Assembly: GCA_016937015.1 (NCBI GenBank)
Contig: JAFGWT010000524.1
Span: forward strand, 1-36,352
Length of the DNA stretch: 36,352 nt
Direction of reading: 5' to 3'
Source of the DNA: Deltaproteobacteria bacterium
GTDB taxonomy: Bacteria; Myxococcota_A; Polyangia; JAAYKL01
The notes under the pieces are model-generated. The model was not told the DNA's origin, made no database searches, and worked only from the letters and a program-made list of their open reading frames with translations. A program made the translations under genes and the position numbers. Positions 18,386-29,300 of this stretch are shown here, piece by piece (within the stretch, counting starts at the first letter, position 1; each line of letters begins with the position of its first letter).

Positions 18386-19078
18386 TCAATTGTTTTGTGT
18401 CATCTTTTTTCGGCGGCTCGCCAAATATACCACATGTCTGGGGCCACCTTTACCCGGTCGCGTCTGGACTACTGAAAATCCGGCACGTCCGAGCCGCCGT
18501 TCAAATCCTTTGTCTTCCCCTTCGGTCCAAACTGCGAAAATGCCTAAAGTGGACAATGCGTCTTTGGTTTTCATCAGCGCTTCAAATCCATAAAACGGAT
18601 GCATATCGTCCCGGTTGGCTTCTGTTGTGCCCTCATACAGATCGAGAATGATGGCATCGTATCGTTTCTTCGAAATATATGCCGCATCCATGATGATATT
18701 TGAGACATCACCCTCCACCACCCTCACCCGCTTGTCACGGAGCGGATAATCCGTCAATGCGCCAAGTTCTCCTTTGCACCACTCAATCACAATGGGATTC
18801 AATTCAACAACTGTTACACTGCTTTTGGACGGCAACGCATCCAATGCCGCACGCAGGGTATATCCCATTCCCAGTCCACTGACGAGGACCCGTGCGCCCT
18901 CTTTGGGGGTCATCATTTCGACCGCACTGGTCGCCAGTGCCTGTTCAGTGAGGCTTAAGTGGCTGTTCATCAGTATCTGATTGTCGATTTTGATGATAAA
19001 ATCCTTTTTTCCTCTTTGCAGCAACTGCAGCAACCCATCCTGTGTCTGCTTTTGATCAAGTAATGTCCACGGTTTCAT
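18386..19078 (-). CDS. Spermidine synthase-like (SpeE fold) methyltransferase-family protein
   Basis: VLVSGLGMGYTLRAALDALPSKSSVTVVELNPIVIEWCKG ... YDAIILDLYEG. Confidence 0.75.
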   Translation of the reverse strand: MKPWTLLDQKQTQDGLLQLLQRGKKDFIIKIDNQILMNSHLSLTEQALATSAVEMMTPKEGARVLVSGLGMGYTLRAALDALPSKSSVTVVELNPIVIEWCKGELGALTDYPLRDKRVRVVEGDVSNIIMDAAYISKKRYDAIILDLYEGTTEANRDDMHPFYGFEALMKTKDALSTLGIFAVWTEGEDKGFERRLGRAGFSVVQTRPGKGGPRHVVYLASRRKKMTQNN

Positions 19079-19206
19079 CTGTTATCTGTCTTTCGCTTCA
19101 CGGTATTCCATGACTGCGCCAGGAAACTGGCCTTAGTGAGCTTAGTAACACAGGACTGCGCCCAAATGCAATTGGCCTTTAAAAACAAAGTGGCGTTGGG
19201 ATGGGC

Positions 19207-19956
19207 TTATATGGGGCCGTCCGCAAATGTGGAAACAGTGTTGAGATCTCTGGCCACCTGGAACGCCCGCGCCATATCGGGAAGCTGAGTGATTTCAGGA
19301 ACCACCTGCAAATGCCGAACCACGCCGCTTCGATCCATGACAATGACAGCTCTGGCAATAATATCAGCACCGTCTACTCCTAAACCCGTTGCCATGCCAA
19401 AAACGCCTTTCTCATGATCGCTTAAATACAGAACATGTGAATTGCCTTGGTTTTGGGCAAAATCCGCAAGGGACAGGATGGGATCGCGGCTGAGTGTCAC
19501 CCGCACAATATCCGGCGGAAGCGTGTCTCCGCTGTTTTCAAGCGCCTGGCTTTGCGCGCTGCACACAGGGGTATTCACAGCAGGCACCGCACTGATTAGA
19601 ACCACTTTGCCAACCAGAGATCGGGTATTGAAGACTTCACCGGTCTGCGCATCCGTTAGATTGAGTTCAGGCAACGAATCACCGATCGCCAAAGGCGCCC
19701 CAACCAGTTTCAGGGGCACTCCTTTTTGGGTAATCAGTGTTGCCGGCGGCACAGAGGCCCGACTGACTGAAATCTGTGATGCATCCTTCGAACCAGAGGC
19801 GGCAGTGGTTGCGATGTCCTGTTTGGCCACGCTATCACCGACCGTGCCAACGTCCGTCTTTTCAGTATTTATTTGCGTGGGCTGGGGATCAGTGTGAGAT
19901 TTGCATCCGGTGAATAGCGCATACGATAACACGACTGCGAGTGCGTTTTTAAACAT
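19207..19956 (-). CDS. Tpx-like peroxiredoxin lipoprotein
   Basis: Lipobox LFTGC; thioredoxin-fold block LPELNLTDAQTGEVFNTRSLVGKVVLISAVPAVNTPVCSAQSQAL resembling Tpx. Confidence 0.75.
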   Translation of the reverse strand: MFKNALAVVLSYALFTGCKSHTDPQPTQINTEKTDVGTVGDSVAKQDIATTAASGSKDASQISVSRASVPPATLITQKGVPLKLVGAPLAIGDSLPELNLTDAQTGEVFNTRSLVGKVVLISAVPAVNTPVCSAQSQALENSGDTLPPDIVRVTLSRDPILSLADFAQNQGNSHVLYLSDHEKGVFGMATGLGVDGADIIARAVIVMDRSGVVRHLQVVPEITQLPDMARAFQVARDLNTVSTFADGPI

Positions 19957-20053
19957 TCGGCCATATCCTTTTTGCAACTATGGAAAATTCATTGAAATAA
20001 TAACCACGAATAGATGGGGCGCAAATACTTCCCACAGGGGCGCGAAGGAATGG

Positions 20054-20818
20054 TTATTCGCTGATATCCTGTCCTAAAAATTTTTTACCCAGGATAAATG
20101 TGGCGATCAGCGTGATTGAAACGGTAATGATGCCAAGGACCGGCTTTTGGGCGATTTGTGTAATCTCCGAACGGCCCATATTGGCAAGCAGAGCGATTCC
20201 GCCGGCGCCAATCGCTGAGCCTGCGGCAATGCAAAGCACAAGAACTCTGCGTGACAGCCCCAGAATTCGGCCAAGAAACACGCCGAGTACGGAGCCAGTG
20301 CCCTGGAACGGCAGTGCCACAAAGACAATGATTCCGAATTCTGCTGCGCGGCGCATCCATTTATGAGTTGCCAGCACTTGATGGCCCGCTTTGCGCAGAG
20401 CGGCCAACCGGGGGCCGAACGCAGGCATTTTGTACAGATGATGCATATTGGCAACCAGAATAAACGCGGTGGACAAATCGCCAAATAACACCATCGCAGC
20501 GATGGGCCAGGCGCCCATAGGTGCATTCTCAATTGCACCGGCCAAAACCACCAGCTTGCCGCCGCCCACAAAACCGCCAACAGTCATGCCGCCAATGAAC
20601 CACATGGCATTGACGCCCTTGATGAGTCCGACCAGAAGCAGTATCAGCCCAAACACACCCAACGGTCCAAATGTGAATGTTGCCCAGAGCCATTTCGGCA
20701 AGGGACAAAACGCTTCGCTTGATAAATCAATACAGGGTTCTTTTATTCGATGGGTCACTGTTCCGTTCCACTGATAAAATCCATGCCATCGCATTCGATA
20801 CAGGTTGCGAATAACCAA
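20054..20818 (-). CDS. Small multidrug export (Sm_multidrug_ex) family-like integral membrane protein
   Basis: Multiple TM helices; FGIIVFVALPFQGTGSVLGVFLGRILGLSRRVLVLCIAAGSAIGAGG typical of this family. Start uncertain. Confidence 0.65.
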   Translation of the reverse strand: MVIRNLYRMRWHGFYQWNGTVTHRIKEPCIDLSSEAFCPLPKWLWATFTFGPLGVFGLILLLVGLIKGVNAMWFIGGMTVGGFVGGGKLVVLAGAIENAPMGAWPIAAMVLFGDLSTAFILVANMHHLYKMPAFGPRLAALRKAGHQVLATHKWMRRAAEFGIIVFVALPFQGTGSVLGVFLGRILGLSRRVLVLCIAAGSAIGAGGIALLANMGRSEITQIAQKPVLGIITVSITLIATFILGKKFLGQDISE

Positions 20819-20989
20819 TTTCTGCCTGTGTCATACATGTATGCATCGCATACCCACGATGAAATTCTTTGCGCTTCCCGGTAAATTACTGCAAGCAAAA
20901 TCGATGAAAAAAGTCTTACTGACCGATGACGCAAAATTTAAAATAACGTTGTGGTTGCATGATATTGGCAACGCACCTATTAACACACA

Positions 20990-23503
20990 ATGACTGCGTC
21001 GCACCAAAATCGCGCAAACTTTATAAAAGGCCACCGACACCGTGCCCCCGGTTCATGTGCGAAAGGGGGCCTACGCCTTCTTTTCGCCCTCTGCATGACC
21101 ATGCACCTTGATGCCTGCATGGACTTGAACAGCACAGAGAACCCTGATCGCCTCATTTCAGGTCGTATCGTTGTTGAAAAGATTACGCAACGCCATTTTT
21201 CGGTGCTCAAATCGGCGCCAGTTCATCCCGGTGACTGGATGCTGACATCCCCCATCGGTACCCTTCTTGTTTCCGGCACCGCATCCGCGTCGGGGACCCG
21301 CAGCACTTTGGGCGAGATTATCGGCATCTGGCGTGACAATACCTTTTTTGACAACCTGTCTGCCGTGTCGTTTAGACCGGTCATCGATGGCAGTCCCAGC
21401 CAATTGAGGCTGGCTAAGATACATCCCGCCCGTTTCAATGGCGCCGCTGGTCTGCAGATAACCTGGAATGACATTGATAACCAGCTGTCACAGCGAACGT
21501 TCATTTCCTATGCCGAACAGACCCGTTCGTTCAAAATATCGAGTCGTATCCGCAATACCGGTGATCAGACCATCCGCAATGTGTTCGTGAATACATCATT
21601 TGCGGGAGATGGTGGATTCCCATTTGCGCCAGGACTTGGCTTTGTTGACGCCGAATCGCAGGGAAGCGCTGCATGGATTGCGTTCAAGGGGCAGCAACTG
21701 TCAACTGCGCTGGTACGCAGTGGGAAACCCTACGAAGTAACTTTCCAGTTTGATCCGCATGGCCCATACCAAAATCACGCCAGAATCGGCGATTGGACAT
21801 TGCCCGCAGGTGCGTCCGCGATTTTTGATCAGCATATACTGGTAGCCGAGGGCGGTCTTGAAGCCATTGCCCACAGCGCCTGGCAAATCGCCGGGGTATC
21901 TGTCGGCCGAATTTCAGGAACTGCCCTTCCCATGCAAAGCTGGGGTGAGATTTCAATTGCAAACAGGACTGGTCACCCAGTCATGGTGGTGGATGTATCA
22001 AAGGGAGGATTTTTTGAGGCGTATGTGCCATTCGGTGATTATACCGTATCCCTCGTGACGCCCGGGGGGATTCAGGGCAAGTCCCTCCAACTGACCGGCG
22101 ATACACCTGCCGCTGATGTGGCCTTCTCCACCGTCCCTCCTGGCACGGTGCATTACCTGGTTTTTGACAGGGATATGCATTCTCTGCCCGCGCGCCTCGT
22201 TATCCATGGCATAAGCCCTACCCCGAACCCGACACTCGGTCCGCGATACAAGGCATCCGGCGCCGAAAATATCAGATATTGCGGCAAAGGCGCCGGTTCG
22301 TTCGAGTTACCCTCTGGCACCTACCGGGTGCTGGTGACACATGGTCCCGAGTTTTCCATTGACGAAAAGATCTTCACTGTCCAGCCTGGCAGACATGTGT
22401 CCCTGCAGTTTGAGCTGACCGAAGAGATTTATCGGGACGGTTGGCTCTCCGCGGATTTTCATCTGCACGCTGAGCCAAGCTATGACTCAGATATTTCTTT
22501 GGCAGACCGGCTGATTTCCCTTTACGCGGAAAATCTGGATATTGCAGTGGCCACGGATCACAATGCCGTCACAGATTACAGTATCGCATTCAAAGATTTG
22601 CCGTTTTCGCCACCCCACGTCGTTCGCACAGTGAGCGGTGTGGAGGTGACCACCAAAAAGCCTGACTGGGGCCATTTCAACATTTGGCCCTGGCCGGCGC
22701 AGGAATCGCCTCCCCCCTGGATGGGGCAAACCGCGGAGGACATATTCAGCTTTAGTCGCGCCCATCATCCAGAGGCGATTATTCAGGTGAATCATCCCCG
22801 CATGACCATGTATGATGTGGGATATTTCAATCTGGCCGGCTTGAACACGACGCAGGGCGAGTTTGAAAAATATGGTGCGTCGTTCGATTTTGATACCATA
22901 GAGGTGTTTAACGGAATGGACCTCAATTATCTCGAAAACGTGGCGGAGAATCTTGAGGAATGGTATCGGCTGCTCAATCAGGGCCATCGTTATGTGGCTA
23001 CCGGCAATTCGGATTCTCATTTTCTGGTTGGGCATTTCGCAGGATATCCCCGAAATTATCTGCGCATTCCTGAAAATACTGCCAAAACTGAGCCAGGGGC
23101 GTTGCCGACGGACAGGACAATCGCAGCCGCAGTTCGAGAGGGGCACCTGTTTGTGAGCAACGGCCCTTTTCTTCTGGCGGATATCGGTGACGCCTCTTTT
23201 GGCGACACTGTATCAGTTAAAAGAAACGCGCCCCACCCCATATATCTTGAAGTCCGAAGTCCATCATGGCTGCCAGTGGATACGGCGCAAGTGATAGTGA
23301 ACGGCGAATCTGTTCAACAAGCGGCATTGCCGGCACTGGATGAAACCGGGATTCAAACCGTTGAACTGCCGCTGATGTTTGATAAAGACGCGTGGGTCGT
23401 CGTAAAGGTGACTGGGAATTGCGACATGAACCGGATATTACCAGGCTCCAGGACCAGTCCCCTGGCATTTGGCAATCCCATTTGGGTCACAGTGCATGAT
23501 TGA
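20990..23503 (+). CDS. CehA/McbA-like PHP-domain metallohydrolase, probable lipoprotein
   Basis: GWLSADFHLHAEPSYDSDIS, AVATDHNAVTDYS, VNHPRM, ATGNSDSH metal-ligand blocks; N-terminal hydrophobic stretch ending in DAC. Confidence 0.85.
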   Translation: MTASHQNRANFIKGHRHRAPGSCAKGGLRLLFALCMTMHLDACMDLNSTENPDRLISGRIVVEKITQRHFSVLKSAPVHPGDWMLTSPIGTLLVSGTASASGTRSTLGEIIGIWRDNTFFDNLSAVSFRPVIDGSPSQLRLAKIHPARFNGAAGLQITWNDIDNQLSQRTFISYAEQTRSFKISSRIRNTGDQTIRNVFVNTSFAGDGGFPFAPGLGFVDAESQGSAAWIAFKGQQLSTALVRSGKPYEVTFQFDPHGPYQNHARIGDWTLPAGASAIFDQHILVAEGGLEAIAHSAWQIAGVSVGRISGTALPMQSWGEISIANRTGHPVMVVDVSKGGFFEAYVPFGDYTVSLVTPGGIQGKSLQLTGDTPAADVAFSTVPPGTVHYLVFDRDMHSLPARLVIHGISPTPNPTLGPRYKASGAENIRYCGKGAGSFELPSGTYRVLVTHGPEFSIDEKIFTVQPGRHVSLQFELTEEIYRDGWLSADFHLHAEPSYDSDISLADRLISLYAENLDIAVATDHNAVTDYSIAFKDLPFSPPHVVRTVSGVEVTTKKPDWGHFNIWPWPAQESPPPWMGQTAEDIFSFSRAHHPEAIIQVNHPRMTMYDVGYFNLAGLNTTQGEFEKYGASFDFDTIEVFNGMDLNYLENVAENLEEWYRLLNQGHRYVATGNSDSHFLVGHFAGYPRNYLRIPENTAKTEPGALPTDRTIAAAVREGHLFVSNGPFLLADIGDASFGDTVSVKRNAPHPIYLEVRSPSWLPVDTAQVIVNGESVQQAALPALDETGIQTVELPLMFDKDAWVVVKVTGNCDMNRILPGSRTSPLAFGNPIWVTVHD

Positions 23504-23645
23504 TTTTCCCCCAATGTGCCTTCCTTAAAAAACTTCGCATAAAAAAACTTCGCATTATCGGGCCGTCAGGTGTTCCCTGGATGGAACAGAAAATAAATGC
23601 CTGCTTTTTCCATTTATAAGCAAACAGGCGTTTGAAAACAACAGC

Positions 23646-23661
23646 TGTGATAGACATCACG
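23646..23661 (+). promoter_or_regulatory. Candidate CRP/FNR-superfamily binding site
   Basis: TGTGATAGACATCACG = TGTGA-N6-TCACg, 23 bp upstream of ATG 23685. Confidence 0.4.
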
Positions 23662-23684
23662 CTGGTTCGGAAGGACGTGTATTA

Positions 23685-24776
23685 ATGAAAACCTTATATA
23701 GTTGTGTTGCCGCAATTTTTGTCATCTCAGCAGTCGCGTCGCAGGCGAAGGCCGAGCCGTGTCAATTGAGCGATGAATGCGATGCAGGTGAATTCTGTGT
23801 CAATCTCGAATGCGCTGTGCCAAATGCGAAAATATCGGAGTGTGGGGATTCTTTGGATTGCGACCACATGTTCACATGTATCAGCGGCATATGCAAACCG
23901 GATGGGGTTTACTGTGAAACGGTCACCGGCTGGGAGGTAATCTGGGCAACGGGGAGTTCACTGACGTGCATGGATGGAATGGGAACCGGAAGTGCCAGCA
24001 CCTCAGTCGGCACGGATATGGACTGCAGCGGTGAGTGCGATCCAGCCACATCGGTGGATTTACCCAATATCGAAGTTGCCGATCTTCAGGAACAGTGTCT
24101 CACGGAGGTTGAGCATACTTGTGGCAGCGAGATTCCTGTACCGCAGGAGGTGTGCGCGCCTGATGCGCTTAAAATCTGTACCGACTGGCTCATGCTCGCA
24201 GCTGAAATTGCGGCCAATTGCGAAGACGAATTTAGCAATTCGACCTCTGGGAATGAGGAGACACCCATTGGCGACGGCGGAGATATGGGTTGGGAAACAG
24301 ATACAGACATGGTCGTTGAAGAGGACATGGGCGGTGGAGCGTCCGGAAAAGGAACTGCCGTTGCGGGAATCATATCAATGCGAGGTCTGGAATCCACGGT
24401 TAGTCCGTGGGCTTTGGTCGACTGCTGCGACGGGCTCGCGGATGAAGACGCCGCCGTTATCACGGGATTTGTCGATTGTATAAATGAAACGTCAACCAGC
24501 GACTGTGACGCAATCTGGGCCTGCTACGAGGAAAACTCGGAAAATTTAGACAACATTTTTGGGGGGTATGAAACCGAAAAAGGTATGGATGGAGGCGAAG
24601 CAAACGGAGACGTAGACAACACCTCTGCGCCCCGAGACGAAGATGTTGTTGTGGCAGGCGATGGTCAGGCCGCTGACGATGCGGATGGCGCCACAGACGG
24701 TGGCAGTTCGGACAGCGGCTGCACATTCGTCAGCCCCGGAGCATTGGGCACCTCCCTCCTGTCAATCCTCCTTTAA
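23685..24776 (+). CDS. Secreted Cys-rich protein of unknown function with C-terminal Gly-Cys plus hydrophobic tail
   Basis: Signal peptide MKTLYSCVAAIFVISAVASQAKA; many Cys; C-terminus SSDSGCTFVSPGALGTSLLSILL. Confidence 0.7.
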   Translation: MKTLYSCVAAIFVISAVASQAKAEPCQLSDECDAGEFCVNLECAVPNAKISECGDSLDCDHMFTCISGICKPDGVYCETVTGWEVIWATGSSLTCMDGMGTGSASTSVGTDMDCSGECDPATSVDLPNIEVADLQEQCLTEVEHTCGSEIPVPQEVCAPDALKICTDWLMLAAEIAANCEDEFSNSTSGNEETPIGDGGDMGWETDTDMVVEEDMGGGASGKGTAVAGIISMRGLESTVSPWALVDCCDGLADEDAAVITGFVDCINETSTSDCDAIWACYEENSENLDNIFGGYETEKGMDGGEANGDVDNTSAPRDEDVVVAGDGQAADDADGATDGGSSDSGCTFVSPGALGTSLLSILL

Positions 24777-25025
24777 CTGATTTCAATACCGTCCGTTCGA
24801 ACCGCCGACGCATGTAAGTGGAGAGAATTGCTTTGGTTCACGATTTGAGCGCCCCGCTGCTATTCGGATTTGTCACATCGCCGTGAGGGCCTATCGCGGT
24901 GCGCCATGCAAACGAACTGCGCTGTATACTGATTCTATTGATATTTTTAATGATTCTGATATTTTAAATCGATCGGCGGCGTTTCCAATCGGCAACTGTC
25001 CCGCGTAGCCCAGGCATCCTGTTTT

Positions 25026-25520
25026 ATGAGCATCAGTCACGAAGAAAGCATTTTAACGTCTTTGCGAAAAATAACCCGTGCCATTGATTTGTACAGCCAT
25101 CAGCTCTCCAGGCAGTGCCACCTCACTGCCCCTCAGATTGGTTGCCTCCGCTACCTGAAAAAATCAGGAGATTCAACGCCAGGAAAGATTGCGAAATCCA
25201 TGCATTTGAGCCAGGCAACCATTACCGGTATTCTTGACCGGCTTGAAGCCCGACGACTGATTATCCGCAGCAGAAGCACTTCCGACCGCCGAAAAGTGAT
25301 AGTGGCTCTCTCCAGCGACGGCAATAATATCGTTGAAACCGTGCCATCGCCGCTTCAGGAGCGTTTTGCCCGAAAGCTGGCCGCACTTCCTGAAGAAAAC
25401 CAGGCGGTTATCGATACAATACTGGGTCAGGTGGTGAGCATGATGGAAGCGGAAAAACTCGCCGCCGCTCCAGTTTTGCAGGCCGGTTCCATTATGGATG
25501 GGCCCGGAGAACCGGCATAG
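25026..25520 (+). CDS. MarR family transcriptional regulator
   Basis: Winged HTH: LTAPQIGCLRYLKKSGDSTPGKIAKSMHLSQATITGILDRLEARRLIIRSRSTSDRRKVIVALSSDG. Confidence 0.93.
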   Translation: MSISHEESILTSLRKITRAIDLYSHQLSRQCHLTAPQIGCLRYLKKSGDSTPGKIAKSMHLSQATITGILDRLEARRLIIRSRSTSDRRKVIVALSSDGNNIVETVPSPLQERFARKLAALPEENQAVIDTILGQVVSMMEAEKLAAAPVLQAGSIMDGPGEPA

Positions 25521-25564
25521 CAAAAGTCGCGTCGTGCATCACATGGACATGGCAGCACTGGCCG

Positions 25565-26152
25565 TCACTGGATAGGATTTCCATCGTCATCCACGAGCGC
25601 GCCCTCTTCCAGAACAAACTCAATATTGCCCTGTTTGAGACGAAAATCCACGCGGCGGTTTTTCGCATTCACCACGTCGCCACTGCCATCCGCCATGGGG
25701 TTCTCTTCGCCAAAAGACGCGATTGCGAGTCGGCTCTCATCAACGCCCAGATTCGACAGATACTTTACGACGGTCTGTGCCCGCCGCTCAGCCAGAGACA
25801 TATTATATTCGTTTGTCCCCCGTGAATCGGTATGTCCTTCGACGGCCAGGGTAATGTCCGTCATCTCTTTTAGCCGGTTAGACGCATCCACCAGCGCTGC
25901 TTTGGCCGGTTCGGTCAGAGTTGATGCGTCCAGCGGAAAGTGGACGCGCTGCAGCACCAGCAGCAGTTCCTTTAATTCTCCTTCGGCGGCCTGAATTGAC
26001 GGCGACGCCACGGCTGCATCATTTCCGCCATTGCCATCGCTTTGGGGCGTTACCGTAATGGCATCATCGGCACTGGCCACATTGGTCTGTTTTTTGTTAC
26101 AACCTGACGCGGATATCGCCGCACATAACACGATAAAAAAAATCCTTTTCAT
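25565..26152 (-). CDS. OmpA/Pal-like peptidoglycan-associated lipoprotein
   Basis: Lipobox AAISASGC; OmpA C-like VEGHTDSRGTNEYNMSLAERRAQTVVKYLSNLGVDESRLAIASFGEENP...NRRVDF. Confidence 0.92.
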   Translation of the reverse strand: MKRIFFIVLCAAISASGCNKKQTNVASADDAITVTPQSDGNGGNDAAVASPSIQAAEGELKELLLVLQRVHFPLDASTLTEPAKAALVDASNRLKEMTDITLAVEGHTDSRGTNEYNMSLAERRAQTVVKYLSNLGVDESRLAIASFGEENPMADGSGDVVNAKNRRVDFRLKQGNIEFVLEEGALVDDDGNPIQ

Positions 26153-26312
26153 ATCAGTCTCCCTCAATTCTCTTTTTTTGTTATGACGAATACTATGATC
26201 ATGTTTGTCAGCAGTTCAAGTTCCCGGTCGAAAGAAATATTCCCCGCAATGAAAAAAAGATCTTAATCTCGTGAAAAAATGGTTTTTTGGGGATTTGGAA
26301 TATCAGCGAATT

Positions 26313-29300
26313 TCAATTCATCGTACATGCTGACAAAGGAACGAAATCCCTGCTATTTCGATTGGTATCGATGCTGTTGCCAATGCGCCGATAACATTGC
26401 GCGGAATAATTGGCAAGAGGAGCCCCGTCCACAAATGCGGTCTGCGATGAGGTGTCTGTGTCGCTGCGTTCAGGCGGTTTTACGCCGCCCACCTGCAATT
26501 CGTCCATGGCTGTATAATTACAAATTAGGCGAATTCTGAAATCATCTTCAATATCAAATTCGGATACACTTGAATTGTCCGACACCGTTACCATTGGGGC
26601 GCTGGATGGCGCAACATAAACGCGTCCGTTATCGGGGACGATGCCTGAAAGTGCCTGCTCGGTCATCATCACCGGATTGAGACTCGCCGGATCGAGTCGC
26701 TGCAGCCAGCACCCGTCCATGGAAGCGCCCGGCTCCATCCGCAATTCAATAAACGGATTGGCGGCCGCCAGACTGACCTGCTGAATGATTGCTGGAGATC
26801 TCACGTTGAGCGCATAATATCCAATCGTTCCCATTGCTGCGCGAATTGTCATTTCTGAAAAATCAGCAGCGTCGACGTACAGTGTTGGGTCCGGAGACCC
26901 GGCCGTACCGTCGACCGTGTCCACATCACAGTTTTTATCCTGACACAGCGCCAGTGACACATCGGGAGTTACGCGGGGACTGTCATTGAGGGTTCGGGCA
27001 GATACGCTGACCGCCAATCTGCAATTCTCACTGGCTGGCAGCATTTCAAAGGAATCCGCTTCGTTGGCCAGCATGATTTCATCGACCGTAAGCCATGGTG
27101 TCTGGCACAAATCAATTCCCTCATCAGGAAGTGCCAGAGGTGTTGTTTTGATCATGGTCACCGTGTATGGTTCGCTATTGTTCCCCCAGACCCTGAACAC
27201 GTCATCGGCAAAGGCAAACAGCACGCCATCCTGCGAAGATGAAACGGCAACGGAACGGTTGTCCAATTCATCTCTGGAGGTTAGCAACTCAAGGGGCGCG
27301 CTCCTGTATTGTTCAGTGGCGGTATAGCTTCCGCGGATCTGTATCAGTGATTTTTCCGACGGCGGAAAAAGGAAATATCCGCGAATCAGCTTTCGTCCGC
27401 CGTCGATCGCCTGATAGGATACTTCATCCTTGCCTTCCTCATCCACGGGAACGGTAACGCGATTTTCGGGTGAATTCGCCCTGTCTTCATCATGTATTTT
27501 CCAGAAGCCGACAATGGCACCGTCACTGGCCGACACACTGACCGGCACTCCCGGATAAATCTGGTCTGATGGCAGGTCCAGGGTGTGGGCAAAATCAGCT
27601 GTCATGCGAACGGACGTGCCACCCTCTTCGGAAACATTTTCAATTCGTGCATAGACACCAGGGTCCAGTGGGTGGAGTTCAGACACCATGCTGCCCATGG
27701 CCGGGGCGTCTTCTCCGTCCCATATGGCGGCGCTCATTTCGATATTGAGATCTTCGACATTGGTTCCGCCGGGGGCAATATATTCCCGGTTCAAGGTGGC
27801 AGTGAGTGAATCGTCTTCCACACCGTCTTCATTTTCTGCAATAATTTTGACCGGAATCACGAATCGTTCGCCATTGAGAAAGGCGGCAACGCCAATCCAG
27901 CCCCCTGGTCCCTCCTCCTCCAGGGAGAAGAATATTGAGAAGTAATTTCTGTTTCTGGGAAAATTATAACGCTCGATACTCACGCCAATATTGTGAAACA
28001 CCGACAGCGCCAGCGGCGGATTGCTAAAGGTGTTGGGGAGTGGCACTGAAATTTTTCCCAGTCCCACCCGCCGATAAATGTAAGGAGAGCCTATCGTGCT
28101 CATGATTGGCTGCTCCCGCTTAATTCCCCTGATATTCACCGCTGCCTGCTGCCCATCGGGGTTTACAAAATAAAATGTTTTCAATCCGGCAATGGCCGCA
28201 GGGGAAATATCAAGATCCATCACTGCAACAGGCGCCAGGCGCAGGGTTCCGTTATTGTTGACTTCGACCGTATCGTAGGTCAGATTCGCAATTTTCATGG
28301 ATGGATCTGACAGCAATATTTGGGTGGATTCATTGAGAACCATGCTCAGCTCACCTTTAAACACGATGCGGGCTGATGACCTGCCAAGCCAGACAACATC
28401 CGGATCAGCGGTGACATGCGCCGTGGAATCATGGGCGGGATCGACCCTGAACCATAGCTGACTGGTTCCATTTTCTGACAACCTGGTTTCACCGTTTACC
28501 TGAAGTGCGGATGGCCCTGTGGGCGCATCGAATGCCGGGGCAAAATTGGTAATCTGCAATTGCCCGGGCGTTGTGATCGCGTCCGTTACATATCCGGGGA
28601 TGGCATCGATACCCACACCGCTGCGCGGCATCGAAAAAATGGAGATGTTATCCCGGCTGTTAAAATGTGTATTCTGAAGGTTCAAAATCATCCATCGATA
28701 CGAATAATTCTGGCGCGCATTGGGTTCGGTCGTCTGAGAAGTCTCAAGAGCGCGAAATGCCTCACCCCCGATGTCACGAACCAGCACGTGGCTGTGAATC
28801 TCCCTGTCGCCATTTGAAAATGTGAGTTCGAAGTCATTATGAACCTGAGCGCCATCCGCCACAATGCCGAGAATCCAATGGTTGGATGACGCGTGAACTT
28901 CGCTGGCAATAATGGCGCCAGGGGTCGACGAGGTCACGCGCCATGTGTCATCCAGTGTTGCGCCAATCATTTTTGCGACAACAGATTGAGGCTGACACTT
29001 GCTCTTCAGGCACTCGTCATCCCCCGGTGCGCAGTTATTTCTGACGCACACCACGTCCGCGGGGTCACAGGTCGGCAGGGTGCAATTGTCTATCATGGGA
29101 GGCCAGAATCGCACCATTGCGTCGCTGAAATCCGATGGCACAACAGTAATTGACGCGTAAGTCGTCTCTGAACCGGTTTTAATCGCCAAAGCCGTAGGGC
29201 CAGGAAATGCGCTGTCGTCCACGGTCAGTGCACAGACCGCTGTGTCAACGAGTGTGGTAGTGATTTGACAATTTCCCACATGAACACCGGGATTTTCCGG

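Noticed and set aside
22487-23146. 219-aa minus-strand ORF opposite the PHP-domain gene
   Set aside because: Antisense to conserved metal-ligand motifs; no RBS or domain.
23504-23684. c-di-GMP (GEMM) riboswitch upstream of the Cys-rich gene
   Set aside because: Hairpin present but the conserved GEMM core sequences are not recognisable.
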